A stretch of 64,000 nt of DNA from Azospirillum sp. OGB3 (GCF_014192915.1 NZ_JACHYN010000002.1:1-64000); one strand, 5' to 3'; positions 43,740 through 53,559 are shown, numbered from the stretch's first letter. The notes: generated by a model from the letters alone, not told the origin. Numbers and translations are program-made.

Positions 43740-44045
43740 GGGGCTTCTCCTTGCTTGCCCATCTCTCAGCAAACCCGATGCCAGTTCTGAAAAGTTGCCG
43801 CCAATGGGGCGGATGCCTTGAGGAATCATTGATTCTGCGGCTTTTCCGTGTGGCCGGCGCGGTGCGGTCCGGCGGAGCGGCGAATTTTCCTTCTGCAAAA
43901 TGCCGTGGGATTTCCAAAGCCACATTTGCAAATTGCGAAGCAAACAGCGCAACGTCCCATTCTGAAATTATCAACGTTCCGTCGGCCCTCCCATCTTTGC
44001 CACGGCTGGCTTCGGCGGACGGCTTTGCGGTAAGGTCGACCCGCC
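43740..44045. other. Gap with lower G+C, no gene found
   Basis: These 306 bp between the small hypothetical gene and the DUF952 gene are near 55% G+C. No open frame has convincing codon bias. They probably hold the divergent promoters. No attachment-site repeat of obvious length was seen against the left side of the phage-like cluster. Confidence 0.45.
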
Positions 44046-44408
44046 ATGACTGAACGGATCATTTTTCATATGTGCCGCGCCGCGGAGTGGGATCAGGCGC
44101 GTGCCGCCGGGGTCTACCACGGCTCGTCACAGGATGCGGCGGACGGCTTCATCCACTTCTCCACCGGCGCCCAGGTCGAGGAAAGCGCCGCCAAGCACCG
44201 CGCCGGCCAGGACGGCCTCGTCCTGCTGACCGTGGACGGCGCCGCGCTGGGCGACGCGCTCCGCTGGGAGCCGTCGCGCGGCGGCCAACTCTTTCCCCAT
44301 CTCTACGGCCCGCTGCCGTCCGCGGCGGTGCTGCGCGCCGATCCGCTGCCGCTGGGGCCGGACGGACGCCACCTCTTTCCGGCGACCTTCAAGGACACCA
44401 CACCGTGA
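44046..44408 (+). CDS. DUF952 family protein
   Basis: The protein has 120 residues. It opens with ERIIFHMCRAAEWDQARAAGVYHGSSQDAADGFIHFSTGAQVEE, the DUF952 signature, and closes with GGQLFPHLYGPLPSAAVLRADPL. The fold resembles ADP-ribosyltransferase-like domains with a conserved FIHFS element; the function is unknown. Its stop overlaps the GTG of pyrD (GTGA), so it is likely co-translated with pyrD. Confidence 0.92.
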   Translation: MTERIIFHMCRAAEWDQARAAGVYHGSSQDAADGFIHFSTGAQVEESAAKHRAGQDGLVLLTVDGAALGDALRWEPSRGGQLFPHLYGPLPSAAVLRADPLPLGPDGRHLFPATFKDTTP

Positions 44409-45478
44409 TCGACCTGTTTCCCATCGTCGGCCCCGTCCTGCGCAGCTTCGATCCGGAGACGGCGCACGGGCTGACCATTAAGGTCCTGTCGAGCGGGCTG
44501 ATGCCGCCGGTTCGGGAAAAGGACGACCCCATCCTGCGGACCAGGGTGATGGGGTTGGATTTCGCCAACCCGGTTGGCCTCGCCGCCGGTTTCGACAAGA
44601 ACGCCGAGGTGGTCGACGCCATGCTGCGTCTCGGCTTCGGCTTCGTCGAGGCGGGCAGCGTCACCCCCCGCCCACAGCCCGGCAACCCCAGGCCGCGCCT
44701 GTTCCGCGCGCCGGAGCAGGGCGCCGTCATCAACCGTCTGGGCTTCAACAACGAGGGGCTGGAGCCCTTCGCCCAGCGGCTGGAGCGGCGCCTGTCCGGC
44801 GGGCGCAAGGCGCCGGGGATCGTCGGGGCCAACCTCGGCAAGAACAAGGACACGGTCGAGGCGGCGGACGATTACGTCCTCGGGGTGACGCGGGTGGCGT
44901 CGCTTGTCGACTATCTGGTCGTCAACGTGTCGTCTCCCAACACGCCCGGCCTGCGGACGCTCCAGGGGCGCGAGCCGCTGCGCACCCTGCTGGGCCGCGT
45001 GCTGGACGCCCGGTCGGCCTGCAGGCTCGCCAAGGCGCCGCCGGTCCTGCTGAAGATCGCCCCGGACCTGACCGACGAGGACAAGGCCGACATCGCCGCG
45101 GTCGTTTTGGAGACGGGCATCGACGGGTTGATCGTGTCCAACACCACCATCGCCCGGCCGTCGGAGATCCCGGAGTCGCTGCGCGGGGAAACCGGCGGGC
45201 TGTCGGGCAAGCCGCTGTTCGCGCCCTCGACCGCCGTCCTGCGCGAGATGTACGGGCTGACCGGCGGCAAAATGCCGCTGGTCGGGGTGGGCGGCATCGC
45301 GTCGGGGGCCGACGCCTACGCCAAGATCCGCGCTGGCGCCTCGCTGGTGCAACTCTATTCCGCACTGGTCTATGCCGGGCCGGCGCTGGTGCTGGCGATC
45401 CGGCGCGACCTTGCCGCCCTGCTGCGCCGCGACGGATTCGCCTCGTTGAGCGACGCGGTGGGGGCGGATCACCGCTGA
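44405..45478 (+). CDS. pyrD: Dihydroorotate dehydrogenase (quinone), class 2
   Basis: The protein has 357 residues from GTG 44405. The N-terminal helices (IDLFPIVGPVLRSFDPETAHGLTIKVL) associate with the membrane and receive ubiquinone. NPVGLAAGFDKNAEVVDAML binds FMN. VVNVSSPNTPGLRTLQ carries the catalytic serine of class 2 enzymes. VSNTTIARP and VGGIASGADAYAKIRAGASLVQLYSAL complete the barrel. It catalyses the fourth step of pyrimidine synthesis. Confidence 0.97.
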   Translation: MIDLFPIVGPVLRSFDPETAHGLTIKVLSSGLMPPVREKDDPILRTRVMGLDFANPVGLAAGFDKNAEVVDAMLRLGFGFVEAGSVTPRPQPGNPRPRLFRAPEQGAVINRLGFNNEGLEPFAQRLERRLSGGRKAPGIVGANLGKNKDTVEAADDYVLGVTRVASLVDYLVVNVSSPNTPGLRTLQGREPLRTLLGRVLDARSACRLAKAPPVLLKIAPDLTDEDKADIAAVVLETGIDGLIVSNTTIARPSEIPESLRGETGGLSGKPLFAPSTAVLREMYGLTGGKMPLVGVGGIASGADAYAKIRAGASLVQLYSALVYAGPALVLAIRRDLAALLRRDGFASLSDAVGADHR

Positions 45479-45500
45479 GCCGAGCGGGGAGAACCGGCGC

Positions 45501-46718
45501 ATGGCGGCCCTGATCAAGTCGGCCTTGGTCAAGTCGGCCTTCATCCATGGGTTGGCCGTCGCCGCGGCGGCCTCGGTCGCCGTCGGCCTGCCGGACCTGT
45601 CGCCGGGCACCGACCCGGCGGTGGGGTGGCTCGGCGGCGGGCTGGTCCTTCTGGCGGGCGTCGCCGTGGATCTGCATTGCCGGCTGGCCCGGAGGGAGCG
45701 TGACACCCTGCGCCGCCTGGACAGTCTTCAGAAGAGTGTGGAGGCGCTGGTCGAACGGCTGGACCGGCGGACCGCGCCGGCCGAGCCCGGCCACTCCGCC
45801 GCCGCCCACGAGGCCGTCCTTCAGGAGGTCAGGCTCCTGCACACGCTGGTCGCCCGGCTCGGCGAATCCCGCCCGCCCGAGGCCGCCGAACCGCCGCGTC
45901 CCCCCCAGCCGGTCCGGCCGGCGTTCCAGGTCCCGCGCCCGCCGGAACTGCGGTCACCGACCATCGCCGCGGCAACGCCGATGGACGCCGCCGCCGTTCT
46001 GGAAGCGGTGCGCGACGCGCTGGCCGCCGACCGGATCGACATCCACCTCCAGCCCATCGTCAGCCTGCCGCAGGGCAAGCACCGCTTCTTCGAGGTGTTT
46101 TCGCGCGTGCGCGCCGCCGACGGGTCGTTGATCCTGCCCGACCGCTATCTGGAGATCGCGGAGCGCGCGGGGCTGATGGCCACCATCGACAATCTCCTGC
46201 TGGTCCGCTGCATCCAGCTGATCCGCGAGACGGAGCGGCGCCAGCACGCCATCGGCTTCTTCTGCAACATGTCCACCGCCACGCTCAGCGACGCGGACTT
46301 TATGCGGCAGTTCCTCGATCTGCTGGCCCGGAACCAGACGCTGGTGCCCAAGCTGGTGTTCGAGTTGAGCCAGCAGGAACTGCGGGCGGGCGGGACGGTG
46401 ACGATGGGCATCCTGTCGCAGCTGTCGCGCATCGGCTTCCGCTTCTCCATGGACCGGGTGAGCGACCTGGACATCGACGTGGATGCGCTGCTTCGCCACG
46501 AAATCCGCTACGTGAAGCTGGATTGCGGCCTGTTGCTCGACCCCGTCATGGCCCCGCGCCTTGAAGCGCTGCGCCGCCGCCTGGATGGCACGGGGATCGA
46601 CCTCATCGCCGAGAAGATCGAGACGGAGGCGCAACTCGACGCGATCCTGCGCAGCGGCATCGATTTCGGCCAGGGCTACCGGTTCGGCGAGCCGAGGCCC
46701 GCGCGCAAACCGTCATGA
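45501..46718 (+). CDS. Membrane protein with degenerate EAL domain (TipF-like)
   Basis: The protein has 405 residues. Two N-terminal membrane helices (about 8-28 and 42-58) are followed by a coiled coil (RERDTLRRLDSLQKSVEALVERLDRR), a Pro-rich linker (130-160) and an EAL fold. The EAL signature is FEVFSRV in place of ExLxR, and the DDFGTG loop is replaced by FSMDRVSDLDID, so catalysis is lost. Binding of c-di-GMP may remain. Topology and degeneracy recall TipF, the Caulobacter flagellar-positioning protein. The assignment is by architecture only. Confidence 0.85.
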   Translation: MAALIKSALVKSAFIHGLAVAAAASVAVGLPDLSPGTDPAVGWLGGGLVLLAGVAVDLHCRLARRERDTLRRLDSLQKSVEALVERLDRRTAPAEPGHSAAAHEAVLQEVRLLHTLVARLGESRPPEAAEPPRPPQPVRPAFQVPRPPELRSPTIAAATPMDAAAVLEAVRDALAADRIDIHLQPIVSLPQGKHRFFEVFSRVRAADGSLILPDRYLEIAERAGLMATIDNLLLVRCIQLIRETERRQHAIGFFCNMSTATLSDADFMRQFLDLLARNQTLVPKLVFELSQQELRAGGTVTMGILSQLSRIGFRFSMDRVSDLDIDVDALLRHEIRYVKLDCGLLLDPVMAPRLEALRRRLDGTGIDLIAEKIETEAQLDAILRSGIDFGQGYRFGEPRPARKPS

Positions 46719-46799
46719 GATAATTTTGCCGTGAATTAATAATGCAAGAAAATTCGCTGTCCGGGCGGCCGATTCAGGCCGGAAACGCCCCCGGCGCCC

Positions 46800-46827
46800 T
46801 TGACAGAAAGCCCGCCCGCATTAGAAG
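46800..46827 (+). promoter_or_regulatory. Putative thrS promoter
   Basis: A consensus TTGACA (46800-46805) is followed after 16 bp by TAGAAG (46822-46827), about 40 bp ahead of the thrS start. Confidence 0.5.
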
Positions 46828-46869
46828 TTTCGCCTCCCGGCATGCGCCGGGTGCGATGCAAACAGTCAA

Positions 46870-48834
46870 ATGGTGACTTCGGTGACGTCCAACATCGCCA
46901 TCACGCTGCCCGACGGCAGCGTGCGGGAGTTCGACCGGCCGGTGACGGGGCTTGAGATTGCCCAGTCGATCGGGCCGCGCCTTGCCAAGGATGCGCTTGC
47001 CGTCAAGCTCGACGGCGAGGTGAAGGACCTCACCACCACCGTCACCACCAACGCCAGGATCGAGATCGTCACGCGCAGTCATCCCGACGCGCTCGAGGTC
47101 ATCCGTCACGACGCCGCCCACGTCCTCGCCGACGCCGTGCAGAAGCTCTATCCGGGCACGCAGGTGACCATCGGTCCGGCGATCGCCAACGGCTTCTATT
47201 ACGACTTCGCGCGCGAGGAGCCCTTCACGCCCGACGATCTGGCGAAGATCGAGGCGAAGATGCGCGAGATCGTCGCCAAGGACGTTCCCATCGTGCGCGA
47301 GGTCTGGACCCGCGACGATGCGGTCGCCTACTTCAAGAAGCTCGGCGAGCATTACAAGGCCGAGCTGATCGAGGCGATCCCGGCGGACCAGGACATCAGC
47401 ATCTACCGCCAGGACGACTGGCTGGACCTGTGCCGCGGCCCGCACGCCCCGACCACGGGCAAGGTCGGCAACGGCTTCAAGCTGATGAAGGTGGCCGGCG
47501 CCTACTGGCGCGGCGACAGCCGGAACCCGATGCTCCAGCGGATCTACGGCACCGCCTGGCGCGACGAGAAGGAGCTGAAGGCCTACCTGCACCAGCTTGA
47601 GGAGGCGGAGAAGCGCGACCACCGCCGGCTGGGCAAGGAGCTGGACCTGTTCCACGTGCAGGAGGAGGCCGTCGGCTCGGTCTTCTGGCACCCGAAGGGC
47701 TGGACGCTGTTCCGCACGCTGGAGACCTACATCCGCGCCAAGCTGAGCCAGGCGGACTATGTCGAGGTCAAGACGCCGCAGCTCATCGACAGCTCGCTGT
47801 TCAAGGCGTCGGGCCACTGGGACATGTATGGCGACAACATGTTCAAGGTCTCGGCCGACGACGGCGAGAAGATGCTCGGCATCAAGCCGATGAACTGCCC
47901 GGGCCATGTGCAGATCTTCAAGCACGGGCTGCGTTCCTACCGTGACCTGCCGATCCGCATGGCGGAGTTCGGGTCCTGCCATCGCAACGAGCCGTCGGGC
48001 GCGCTGCACGGCATCCTGCGCGTGCGCGCCTTCACCCAGGACGACGCCCACATCTTCTGCACGGAAGACCAGGTGGCGAGCGAGGCGGCGGAGTATTTCA
48101 AGCTGCAGCTCGGCGTCTACCGGGATCTGGGCTTCGACAAGATCGCCGTGAAGCTGGCGCTGCGTCCCGACGTGCGCACCGGCTCCGACGACCTGTGGGA
48201 CCGGGCGGAGGGCGCGCTGCGCCAGGCGCTCGACGCCGCCGGGCTGGAGTATGAGGACCTGCCGGGCGAGGGCGCCTTCTACGGCCCGAAGGTGGAGTTC
48301 CACCTGACCGACGCCATCGGGCGCACCTGGCAGTGCGGCACGCTCCAGTATGATCCGAACCTTCCCGAGCGGCTGGACGCCTCCTACATCGGCGAGGACG
48401 GCGCCCGTCACCGTCCGGTGATGCTGCACCGGGCCATCCTGGGCTCGCTGGAGCGCTTCATCGGCATGCTGATCGAGCATTACGCCGGCAAGTTCCCGAT
48501 GTGGCTCGCCCCGGTCCAGGCGGTGGTGTGCACCATCACCAACGAGGCCGACGGCTACGGGCAGGAGGTGGTCAGCCTGCTGAAGCGCCGCGGCATCCGC
48601 GCCGAACTCGACACCCGGAACGAGAAGATCAACCTGAAGGTCCGCGAACACAGCCTTCAGAAGGTTCCCGTCCTGGTGGTTGTGGGCAAGCGCGAGGCGG
48701 AGGAACGGACCGTCGCCCTCCGTACCCTCGGTGGTAAGGATCAGGAAGTTCTTGCCCTCGACGCCGCGCTCAATAAACTGAATGAGGAGGCGCGGTCCCC
48801 CGCGGGCGCCGCCGCTTTCGATTCGCCGTTTTAA
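46870..48834 (+). CDS. thrS: Threonyl-tRNA synthetase
   Basis: The protein has 654 residues. The TGS domain spans 1-65. The editing domain has [12 protein letters not shown] and [10 protein letters not shown], the zinc-like site HxxxH and C/H. The class II core has [41 protein letters not shown] (motif 2 and a zinc cysteine), [12 protein letters not shown], and motif 3 in [24 protein letters not shown]. The anticodon-binding domain is at the end. The start ATG 46870 fits the family N-terminus. It forms the classic thrS-infC pair. Confidence 0.97.
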   Translation: MVTSVTSNIAITLPDGSVREFDRPVTGLEIAQSIGPRLAKDALAVKLDGEVKDLTTTVTTNARIEIVTRSHPDALEVIRHDAAHVLADAVQKLYPGTQVTIGPAIANGFYYDFAREEPFTPDDLAKIEAKMREIVAKDVPIVREVWTRDDAVAYFKKLGEHYKAELIEAIPADQDISIYRQDDWLDLCRGPHAPTTGKVGNGFKLMKVAGAYWRGDSRNPMLQRIYGTAWRDEKELKAYLHQLEEAEKRDHRRLGKELDLFHVQEEAVGSVFWHPKGWTLFRTLETYIRAKLSQADYVEVKTPQLIDSSLFKASGHWDMYGDNMFKVSADDGEKMLGIKPMNCPGHVQIFKHGLRSYRDLPIRMAEFGSCHRNEPSGALHGILRVRAFTQDDAHIFCTEDQVASEAAEYFKLQLGVYRDLGFDKIAVKLALRPDVRTGSDDLWDRAEGALRQALDAAGLEYEDLPGEGAFYGPKVEFHLTDAIGRTWQCGTLQYDPNLPERLDASYIGEDGARHRPVMLHRAILGSLERFIGMLIEHYAGKFPMWLAPVQAVVCTITNEADGYGQEVVSLLKRRGIRAELDTRNEKINLKVREHSLQKVPVLVVVGKREAEERTVALRTLGGKDQEVLALDAALNKLNEEARSPAGAAAFDSPF

Positions 48835-48895
48835 CCGACCGCACTGTTCGGGTGGGCTTCCCTCCGGGAGGTCGCGCCCCGGTGGGTTTCCAGTC

Positions 48896-48913
48896 ATGGA
48901 GAAGCGTCCATAG
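48896..48913 (+). other. Five-codon minicistron (ATG GAG AAG CGT CCA TAG) before infC
   Basis: The ATG at 48896 opens a frame of only five sense codons that stops at TAG 48911-48913. That stop overlaps the proposed ATA start of infC as ATAG. The layout would allow terminating ribosomes to restart on infC, so it is a candidate coupling element. It could also be chance, because the GGAG used by infC lies inside it. Confidence 0.4.
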
Positions 48914-49446
48914 CCAGGATACCGTCCGAAGCCGCTCCGACCCGCGATGGACCGCGGGTAAACCGGGAGATCACGGCTCGCTCGATCCGTCTCGTCGGTG
49001 CCGACGGCGAGATGGTGGGCGTCGTTTCGCTGCGCGATGCGCTGCTGGCCGCTGAGGATGCGGGCCTCGACCTCGTCGAGATCGCTCCGCAAGCGGAGCC
49101 GCCTGTCTGCAAGATCCTCGACTATGGCAAGTACAAGTACGAGGCGCAGAAGAAGGCGGCCGAGGCGCGCAAGAAGCAGAAGATCATCGAGGTGAAGGAG
49201 ATCAAGCTCCGACCCAACATCGATGACAACGACTACGACGTGAAGATGCGCTCGGCCCGCCGCTTCCTTGAGGAAGGCGACAAGGTCAAGGTGACCATGC
49301 GCTTCCGCGGGCGCGAGATGGCGCACCAGGATCTTGGCATGAACGTGCTGGTCCGCGTGCGCGACGAGTTGGACGAACTGGCGAAGGTCGAGCAGATGCC
49401 CAAGCTCGAAGGCCGCCAGATGGTCATGGTCCTCGCGCCGAGGTGA
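48910..49446 (+). CDS. infC: Translation initiation factor IF-3 (probable AUA start)
   Basis: This is a 178-residue IF-3. The conserved N-terminus ([22 protein letters not shown], then [19 protein letters not shown]) extends upstream of the first in-frame ATG at 49012, and there is no ATG, GTG or TTG in frame there. The best start is ATA at 48910 with GGAGA seven bases upstream. Rare AUU, AUC or AUA starts are the known means by which IF-3 limits its own synthesis. The central helix [16 protein letters not shown] and the C-terminal domain with [17 protein letters not shown] are intact. A terminator follows; rpmI and rplT are not adjacent. Confidence 0.9.
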   Translation: MARIPSEAAPTRDGPRVNREITARSIRLVGADGEMVGVVSLRDALLAAEDAGLDLVEIAPQAEPPVCKILDYGKYKYEAQKKAAEARKKQKIIEVKEIKLRPNIDDNDYDVKMRSARRFLEEGDKVKVTMRFRGREMAHQDLGMNVLVRVRDELDELAKVEQMPKLEGRQMVMVLAPR

Positions 49447-49500
49447 CCCTTCGGCGCGACGGCCCGCCCACCGTCCGCAGAGCACACGCGTCCCCAAAAA

Positions 49501-49528
49501 AGGCCCGCCGGTTCCGGCGGGCTTTTTT
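49501..49528 (+). terminator. Intrinsic terminator of thrS-infC
   Basis: GGCCCGCCGG-TT-CCGGCGGGC is followed by TTTTTTGTTGG, with a run of A residues on the 5' side. Confidence 0.9.
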
Positions 49529-49632
49529 GTTGGGTGGTGCCGCTCCGGGGATTCGCAAATACGGAGTAGCGGTATTGCGGAAGCGGGACGGTGCGCCGAC
49601 GTGAGGCTCATTCCGCCTCCACCATTCGGCCG

Positions 49633-51474
49633 ATGCTCCGATCATCCCTGCTCCGCCGCGCTGCCCTGGCTTTGACGCTTGCGCTGCCGCTGCTGTCCGG
49701 CCTCCCAGTGCCGCCCCCCGCCCAGGCGATGGACCTGTTCGGGGACGAGTTCCGCACCGTTGACGATGTGCTGGCGTACAACCGCGGCCACGGTGTGCGC
49801 TTCCTCGACCGGCAGGGGCGCTTCATCGGCTCCATCGGCGAGACGTACGGCGACACGCTGACGCTGGAGAGGATGCCGAAGCACCTGATCCAGGCGCTGA
49901 TCGCCAAGGAGGACCGGCGCTATCTGGAGCATGACGGCATCGATTTCCAGGGTCTGGCCCGCGCGCTGGCCGTGGCGGTGACCTCCGGCCGCTTCAGCCA
50001 GGGCGGCAGCACGCTGACCCAGCAGACGATGAAGCTGATCTTCCTCAACCGCTACAACCGCTGGTCCCGCAAGGCGTACGAGCTGTACAGCGCCAGCGAT
50101 TTCGAGGAACAGCTCGGCAAGAAGAACGTCCTGTACTTGTACCTCAACCGCGCCTATTTCGGTTTCGGCGCGTACGGGGTGGACGCCGCCGCCCGCGTCT
50201 TCTTCGGCAAGCCGGCGGGCAAGCTGTCACTGAAGGAGTCGGCGATGCTCATCGGCGCGCTGCCCGCCCCCTCCCGCCTGAACCCCTTTGCCGACCTGGA
50301 GAAGGCGGAGGCGAAGGCCGCCCTGGTGCTCGACGCCATGGCCGACGCGGGCTTCATCACCGAGCGCACGGCGGAGCAGACCAAGCGCCAGCGCCCCATG
50401 CTGGCCGCCGCCAACAAGGCGGCGGTTCTGTCCACCGGCCATTTCCGCGAGACGGCCAAGGCCCGCTTCGACCGCTTCGCCGCCGACCGCTACGGTGGCG
50501 ACCTTCCGGGGCCGACCTTCACCGCGCGCACCACGCTCGACCGCGACCTCCAGGCGGCCGCCCTGCGCAGCGTGGAAGCCACCCTGAAGCGCCACGCCAA
50601 GGGCCTGGGCGACGCGGAGGTCGCCCTGGTCGCCCTGGACGGCGACGGAGCGATCCTGGCGATGATCGGCGGGCGCGACGCGGCGGCGCGGCGCGACCAC
50701 TTCAACCGCGCGCTCCAGGCGCGCCGCCAGCCCGGCTCGGCTTTCAAGCTGTTCGTTTTCCTGGCGGCGCTGGAGCGCGGGCTGACCCCGGACTCCCGCA
50801 TCGACGGCTCGCGCATGGAGTTCACCGACGGGCGGGCCATCCGCAACTTCGACAACCGTTACCCGTCCTCGGTGACGCTGGCCGACGCCTTCGCCCAGTC
50901 CACCAACACGGCCTCGGCCCGCCTGACCCGTGGCCATGCGGAGGAGATCGCCGCCGCCGCCCGCCGTCTCGGCGTCGAATCGCCGCTGGAGCCGGATCTC
51001 GGCCTCGCGCTGGGCGTCAGCGAGGTCTCGCTGCTGGAGATCACCCAGGCCTACGCGGTGGTCGCCAACGGCGGCAGCAAGGTCAGCGGCCATCTGTTCC
51101 AGCGCATCGGCGATCCGGCCGGGCGGACGATCTACAGCTACACGCCGCCGAAGGCGGACCGGGTGGTCGATCCGCAGACCGCCGCTACCCTGAAATCCAT
51201 GCTGGCGTCGGTCATACGGGACGGCACCGGCAAGATGGCCCGCTTGCCGGCGGTGCTCGCCAAGAGCGGGGCGGGGGGCAAGACCGGTACCACCAACGAT
51301 TATCGGGACGCCTGGTTCATCGGTTTCGCCGACGGCGTGGCCGGGCGCGGTCTGACGGTCGGGGTGTGGGTCGGCAACGACGGCAACACGCCGATGAAGG
51401 GGGTGACCGGCGGCTCCGTCCCGGCGGAGATCTGGCGCCGCTTCATGGTCGAGGCCGCCCGGGTGAAGGGTTAG
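49633..51474 (+). CDS. Class A penicillin-binding protein (bifunctional)
   Basis: The protein has 613 residues from ATG 49633 with a signal-like anchor (LLRRAALALTLALPLLSGL). The GT51 glycosyltransferase has Glu93 in KEDRRYLEHDGIDF, GGSTLTQQTMKL and NVLYLYLNRAYFGFGAYGVDAAAR. The transpeptidase has S369-AFK, STN in FAQSTNTASARL and K550-TGT. It is short for a class A PBP and resembles PBP1c-type enzymes with a cleavable-looking N-terminus. The stop overlaps the convergent SH3 gene by 4 bp (TTAG). Confidence 0.92.
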   Translation: MLRSSLLRRAALALTLALPLLSGLPVPPPAQAMDLFGDEFRTVDDVLAYNRGHGVRFLDRQGRFIGSIGETYGDTLTLERMPKHLIQALIAKEDRRYLEHDGIDFQGLARALAVAVTSGRFSQGGSTLTQQTMKLIFLNRYNRWSRKAYELYSASDFEEQLGKKNVLYLYLNRAYFGFGAYGVDAAARVFFGKPAGKLSLKESAMLIGALPAPSRLNPFADLEKAEAKAALVLDAMADAGFITERTAEQTKRQRPMLAAANKAAVLSTGHFRETAKARFDRFAADRYGGDLPGPTFTARTTLDRDLQAAALRSVEATLKRHAKGLGDAEVALVALDGDGAILAMIGGRDAAARRDHFNRALQARRQPGSAFKLFVFLAALERGLTPDSRIDGSRMEFTDGRAIRNFDNRYPSSVTLADAFAQSTNTASARLTRGHAEEIAAAARRLGVESPLEPDLGLALGVSEVSLLEITQAYAVVANGGSKVSGHLFQRIGDPAGRTIYSYTPPKADRVVDPQTAATLKSMLASVIRDGTGKMARLPAVLAKSGAGGKTGTTNDYRDAWFIGFADGVAGRGLTVGVWVGNDGNTPMKGVTGGSVPAEIWRRFMVEAARVKG

Positions 51475-52145
51475 CGGCCCTTCGTCCCGGCGAGCAGGGA
51501 CGCCCCGACGAAGCCCAGCGCCCGCCCGTTCCGCCCGACCTCGTACCAGGAGCCGAAGGCGGCCATCACGGTGACCGTCTCCCCACGCTCCAGGACGTCC
51601 GCCACCTTGGCGTCGCAGAAGGGGGCGACGCGCAGGTTCGCGGCGGCGCGGACACGAACCCGTGTTCCCACGGCGATGGCCGGGCGGTGCGTGTCGGTGC
51701 CGCGTTCCTCGGTGATATGGCCGGGCAGGGCGCAGCCGCGGTCTTCCTTCGAAGCCTTGGCGTAGCCGCCCTTGAAGCGGTTCGTCGGGGTGTTATCGGC
51801 GACCGCCGCGGGTGCCGGACCGGAAGGCTTGCGGGCGGGCAGGGGGATGGCGACGGTATCGGCGACGGCCTGCGCCGGAGGCTCCGCCCCGGCAGGGGCA
51901 GAGGCAACGGGGGTAGCCGGCTCCGGCGCCGTCGCCGGCGCGGGTGGCGTCAGCACCGGCAACGGCAGGAGCGGCGCCACGGGCTGTGGCGCCGCCGTCC
52001 CCGCCGCTCCCAGCGGCGTCATCCCGGGCAGAACGGCGGTCGGTGGCGGGCGCGGCGTGACGATCGGCTCGGCCTCCTCAGCCCAGGCCGAAGGGCCACC
52101 GAACAGCGCCAGCAGGCCGAGAAGGGGAAGCGCAAGCCGGCGCAT
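51471..52145 (-). CDS. Secreted SH3-domain protein
   Basis: The protein has 224 residues. The signal peptide MRRLALPLLGLLALFGGPSAWA is followed by a Pro/Ala-rich region of about 90 residues. The C-terminal bacterial SH3 domain reads VGTRVRVRAAANLRVAPFCDAKVADVLERGETVTVMAAFGSWYEVGRNGRALGFV. Such domains bind cell-wall peptides. It lies 8 bp downstream of a secreted protein gene on the same strand and faces a PBP gene, so the group looks devoted to the envelope. Confidence 0.85.
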   Translation of the reverse strand: MRRLALPLLGLLALFGGPSAWAEEAEPIVTPRPPPTAVLPGMTPLGAAGTAAPQPVAPLLPLPVLTPPAPATAPEPATPVASAPAGAEPPAQAVADTVAIPLPARKPSGPAPAAVADNTPTNRFKGGYAKASKEDRGCALPGHITEERGTDTHRPAIAVGTRVRVRAAANLRVAPFCDAKVADVLERGETVTVMAAFGSWYEVGRNGRALGFVGASLLAGTKGR

Positions 52146-52153
52146 CCGTCGCC

Positions 52154-53290
52154 TCAGTCCACGGTGACGCGGGCGATGAGCGCGGGCAGGGTCTGGCAGC
52201 GGAACAGCCCGTCCAGGGTCTTCTGCTCGGTCAGGCGCAGCGACAGGGCGCAGCCGTAGGCGTTCACCGTCAGGGTGGTCTGCGCCAGCGCGCCGATGGC
52301 GGCGGAGGGCTTGGCGATGCTGTAGCCGGGAGCGCCCAGCCGTCCGGCGAGCGCGCCGTTGACCGGGTTGACGGAATCGATCTCCAGCGTCAGCGGACCC
52401 AGATTGTTCAGCACCGTTTCGGAATGCGGGTCCTCCTTCGTCGCGTACAGCTGCACCGGCACGGCCCTGCGGCGGGCGATCCAGTCCTTCAGCGCCAGAT
52501 TGCCCAGCACCGGGTCGCGGCTCTGCAGCGCCGCTTCCAGGGCGATCTGACGCAGCGCCGGGTCGTTGCCGCCCAGCGCCGCCTCGTAGGCGGCGATCCG
52601 CGTCGGGCGGTCGGCGCCCAGAATCCGGGTGCGCAGATCGGCGATCCGCGCCGCGCGGGCTTCCTCCTGCCGCCGTTCGGCGGTGGCGCGCTCCTCCTCC
52701 GCCTTGGTCGCCGCGGCCTGCCGGGCGAGCAAATCCTCCTCGCGGCGTCGCCGGACGTCCTCCTCGGCGCCGCGGGCCTCGGCGTCGCGGGCAATCTGCT
52801 CGCGCAGGCGGTTGGCCTCGGCGGAGCCGGCCAGCACCGGGCGGCCCGGAAGTTCCTCCAGCGGTTGGCCGATGCCCTCCAGCACCTCCGGGTTGCGCAA
52901 TTCGATGCGCGCGTTCCAGCCTTTGGGGCCGAGCGTGGCGAGCGCCGTGGCGGTCAGCGTCTTCTCCAGCCCGGCTTCGGCGACGGGGCGGATGAAGGTC
53001 ACGGCGCCGTCGCGGCTTTCGACCGCGTAGGTCGGCTTGGCGAGCCGCAGCTTGGCGCCGATTCGGACGGCGGTGCGCGATTCGGTGGATTTCGCGGTGG
53101 CCTTGCCATCGGGCGCCGGGGCGGGAATCGGGTCCGCCGTCACCTCCTCGACGGTCCAGGGCGGCGGGACGAGGCGCGACACCTCGGCGCGGATGCGGTC
53201 GATCGGCAGGTCGGACGCGCGCGCTGGCGGAACGGGCGCCAGCCCGGCCATCAGCGTCACCGCGATCCCCCACGCCGCCGGTCGCACCAT
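52154..53290 (-). CDS. Secreted protein of unknown function with coiled-coil middle
   Basis: The protein has 378 residues. A signal peptide (MVRPAAWGIAVTLMAGLAP) and a first domain rich in beta strands (TYAVESRDGAVTFIRPVAEAG) come first. Residues 150-225 are a highly charged Arg/Glu/Ala coiled coil (EDVRRRREEDLLARQAAATK). The C-terminal domain (NNLGPLTLEIDSVNPVNGAL, APGYSIAKPSAAIGALAQTTLTVNAYGCALSL) has two cysteines that may pair. The ribosome-binding site GGAGAACGAGCG precedes ATG 53290. No named family is recognised. Confidence 0.75.
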   Translation of the reverse strand: MVRPAAWGIAVTLMAGLAPVPPARASDLPIDRIRAEVSRLVPPPWTVEEVTADPIPAPAPDGKATAKSTESRTAVRIGAKLRLAKPTYAVESRDGAVTFIRPVAEAGLEKTLTATALATLGPKGWNARIELRNPEVLEGIGQPLEELPGRPVLAGSAEANRLREQIARDAEARGAEEDVRRRREEDLLARQAAATKAEEERATAERRQEEARAARIADLRTRILGADRPTRIAAYEAALGGNDPALRQIALEAALQSRDPVLGNLALKDWIARRRAVPVQLYATKEDPHSETVLNNLGPLTLEIDSVNPVNGALAGRLGAPGYSIAKPSAAIGALAQTTLTVNAYGCALSLRLTEQKTLDGLFRCQTLPALIARVTVD

Positions 53291-53559
53291 CGCTCGTTCT
53301 CCACCGGAAGCGGCCACTACAGCTTGTGTTGGCCCATCGAAGCACTGGTACAGCGAAGGCGCCCGGGAAGGGAAGCGGCTTTTGCCCGGGCCAAGGTTGC
53401 GCAGCGGCTGGAACGGTGAACCCCGGGCCAGGATCGCGACCCCCGGTCGAAATTGGCTTTGTGCCCACACGCCGCTTGCAATATCATCATACAAGTGAAT
53501 GTATATTCGCCGGAAACGCGAGCGCCTTTCCGCAACGGCAGGGGACCAAGGGCAACGAT

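Noticed and set aside
26298..44045. Attachment-site direct repeats bounding the phage-like cluster
   Set aside because: By eye I found no repeat longer than about 10 bp shared by the two edges and no tRNA there. CCTAGGA occurs only on the repressor side.
49012..49446. infC starting at the first in-frame ATG (49012)
   Set aside because: It would remove about 34 conserved N-terminal residues, including VNREIT and RLVGADGE. The upstream ATA start with a ribosome-binding site explains them.
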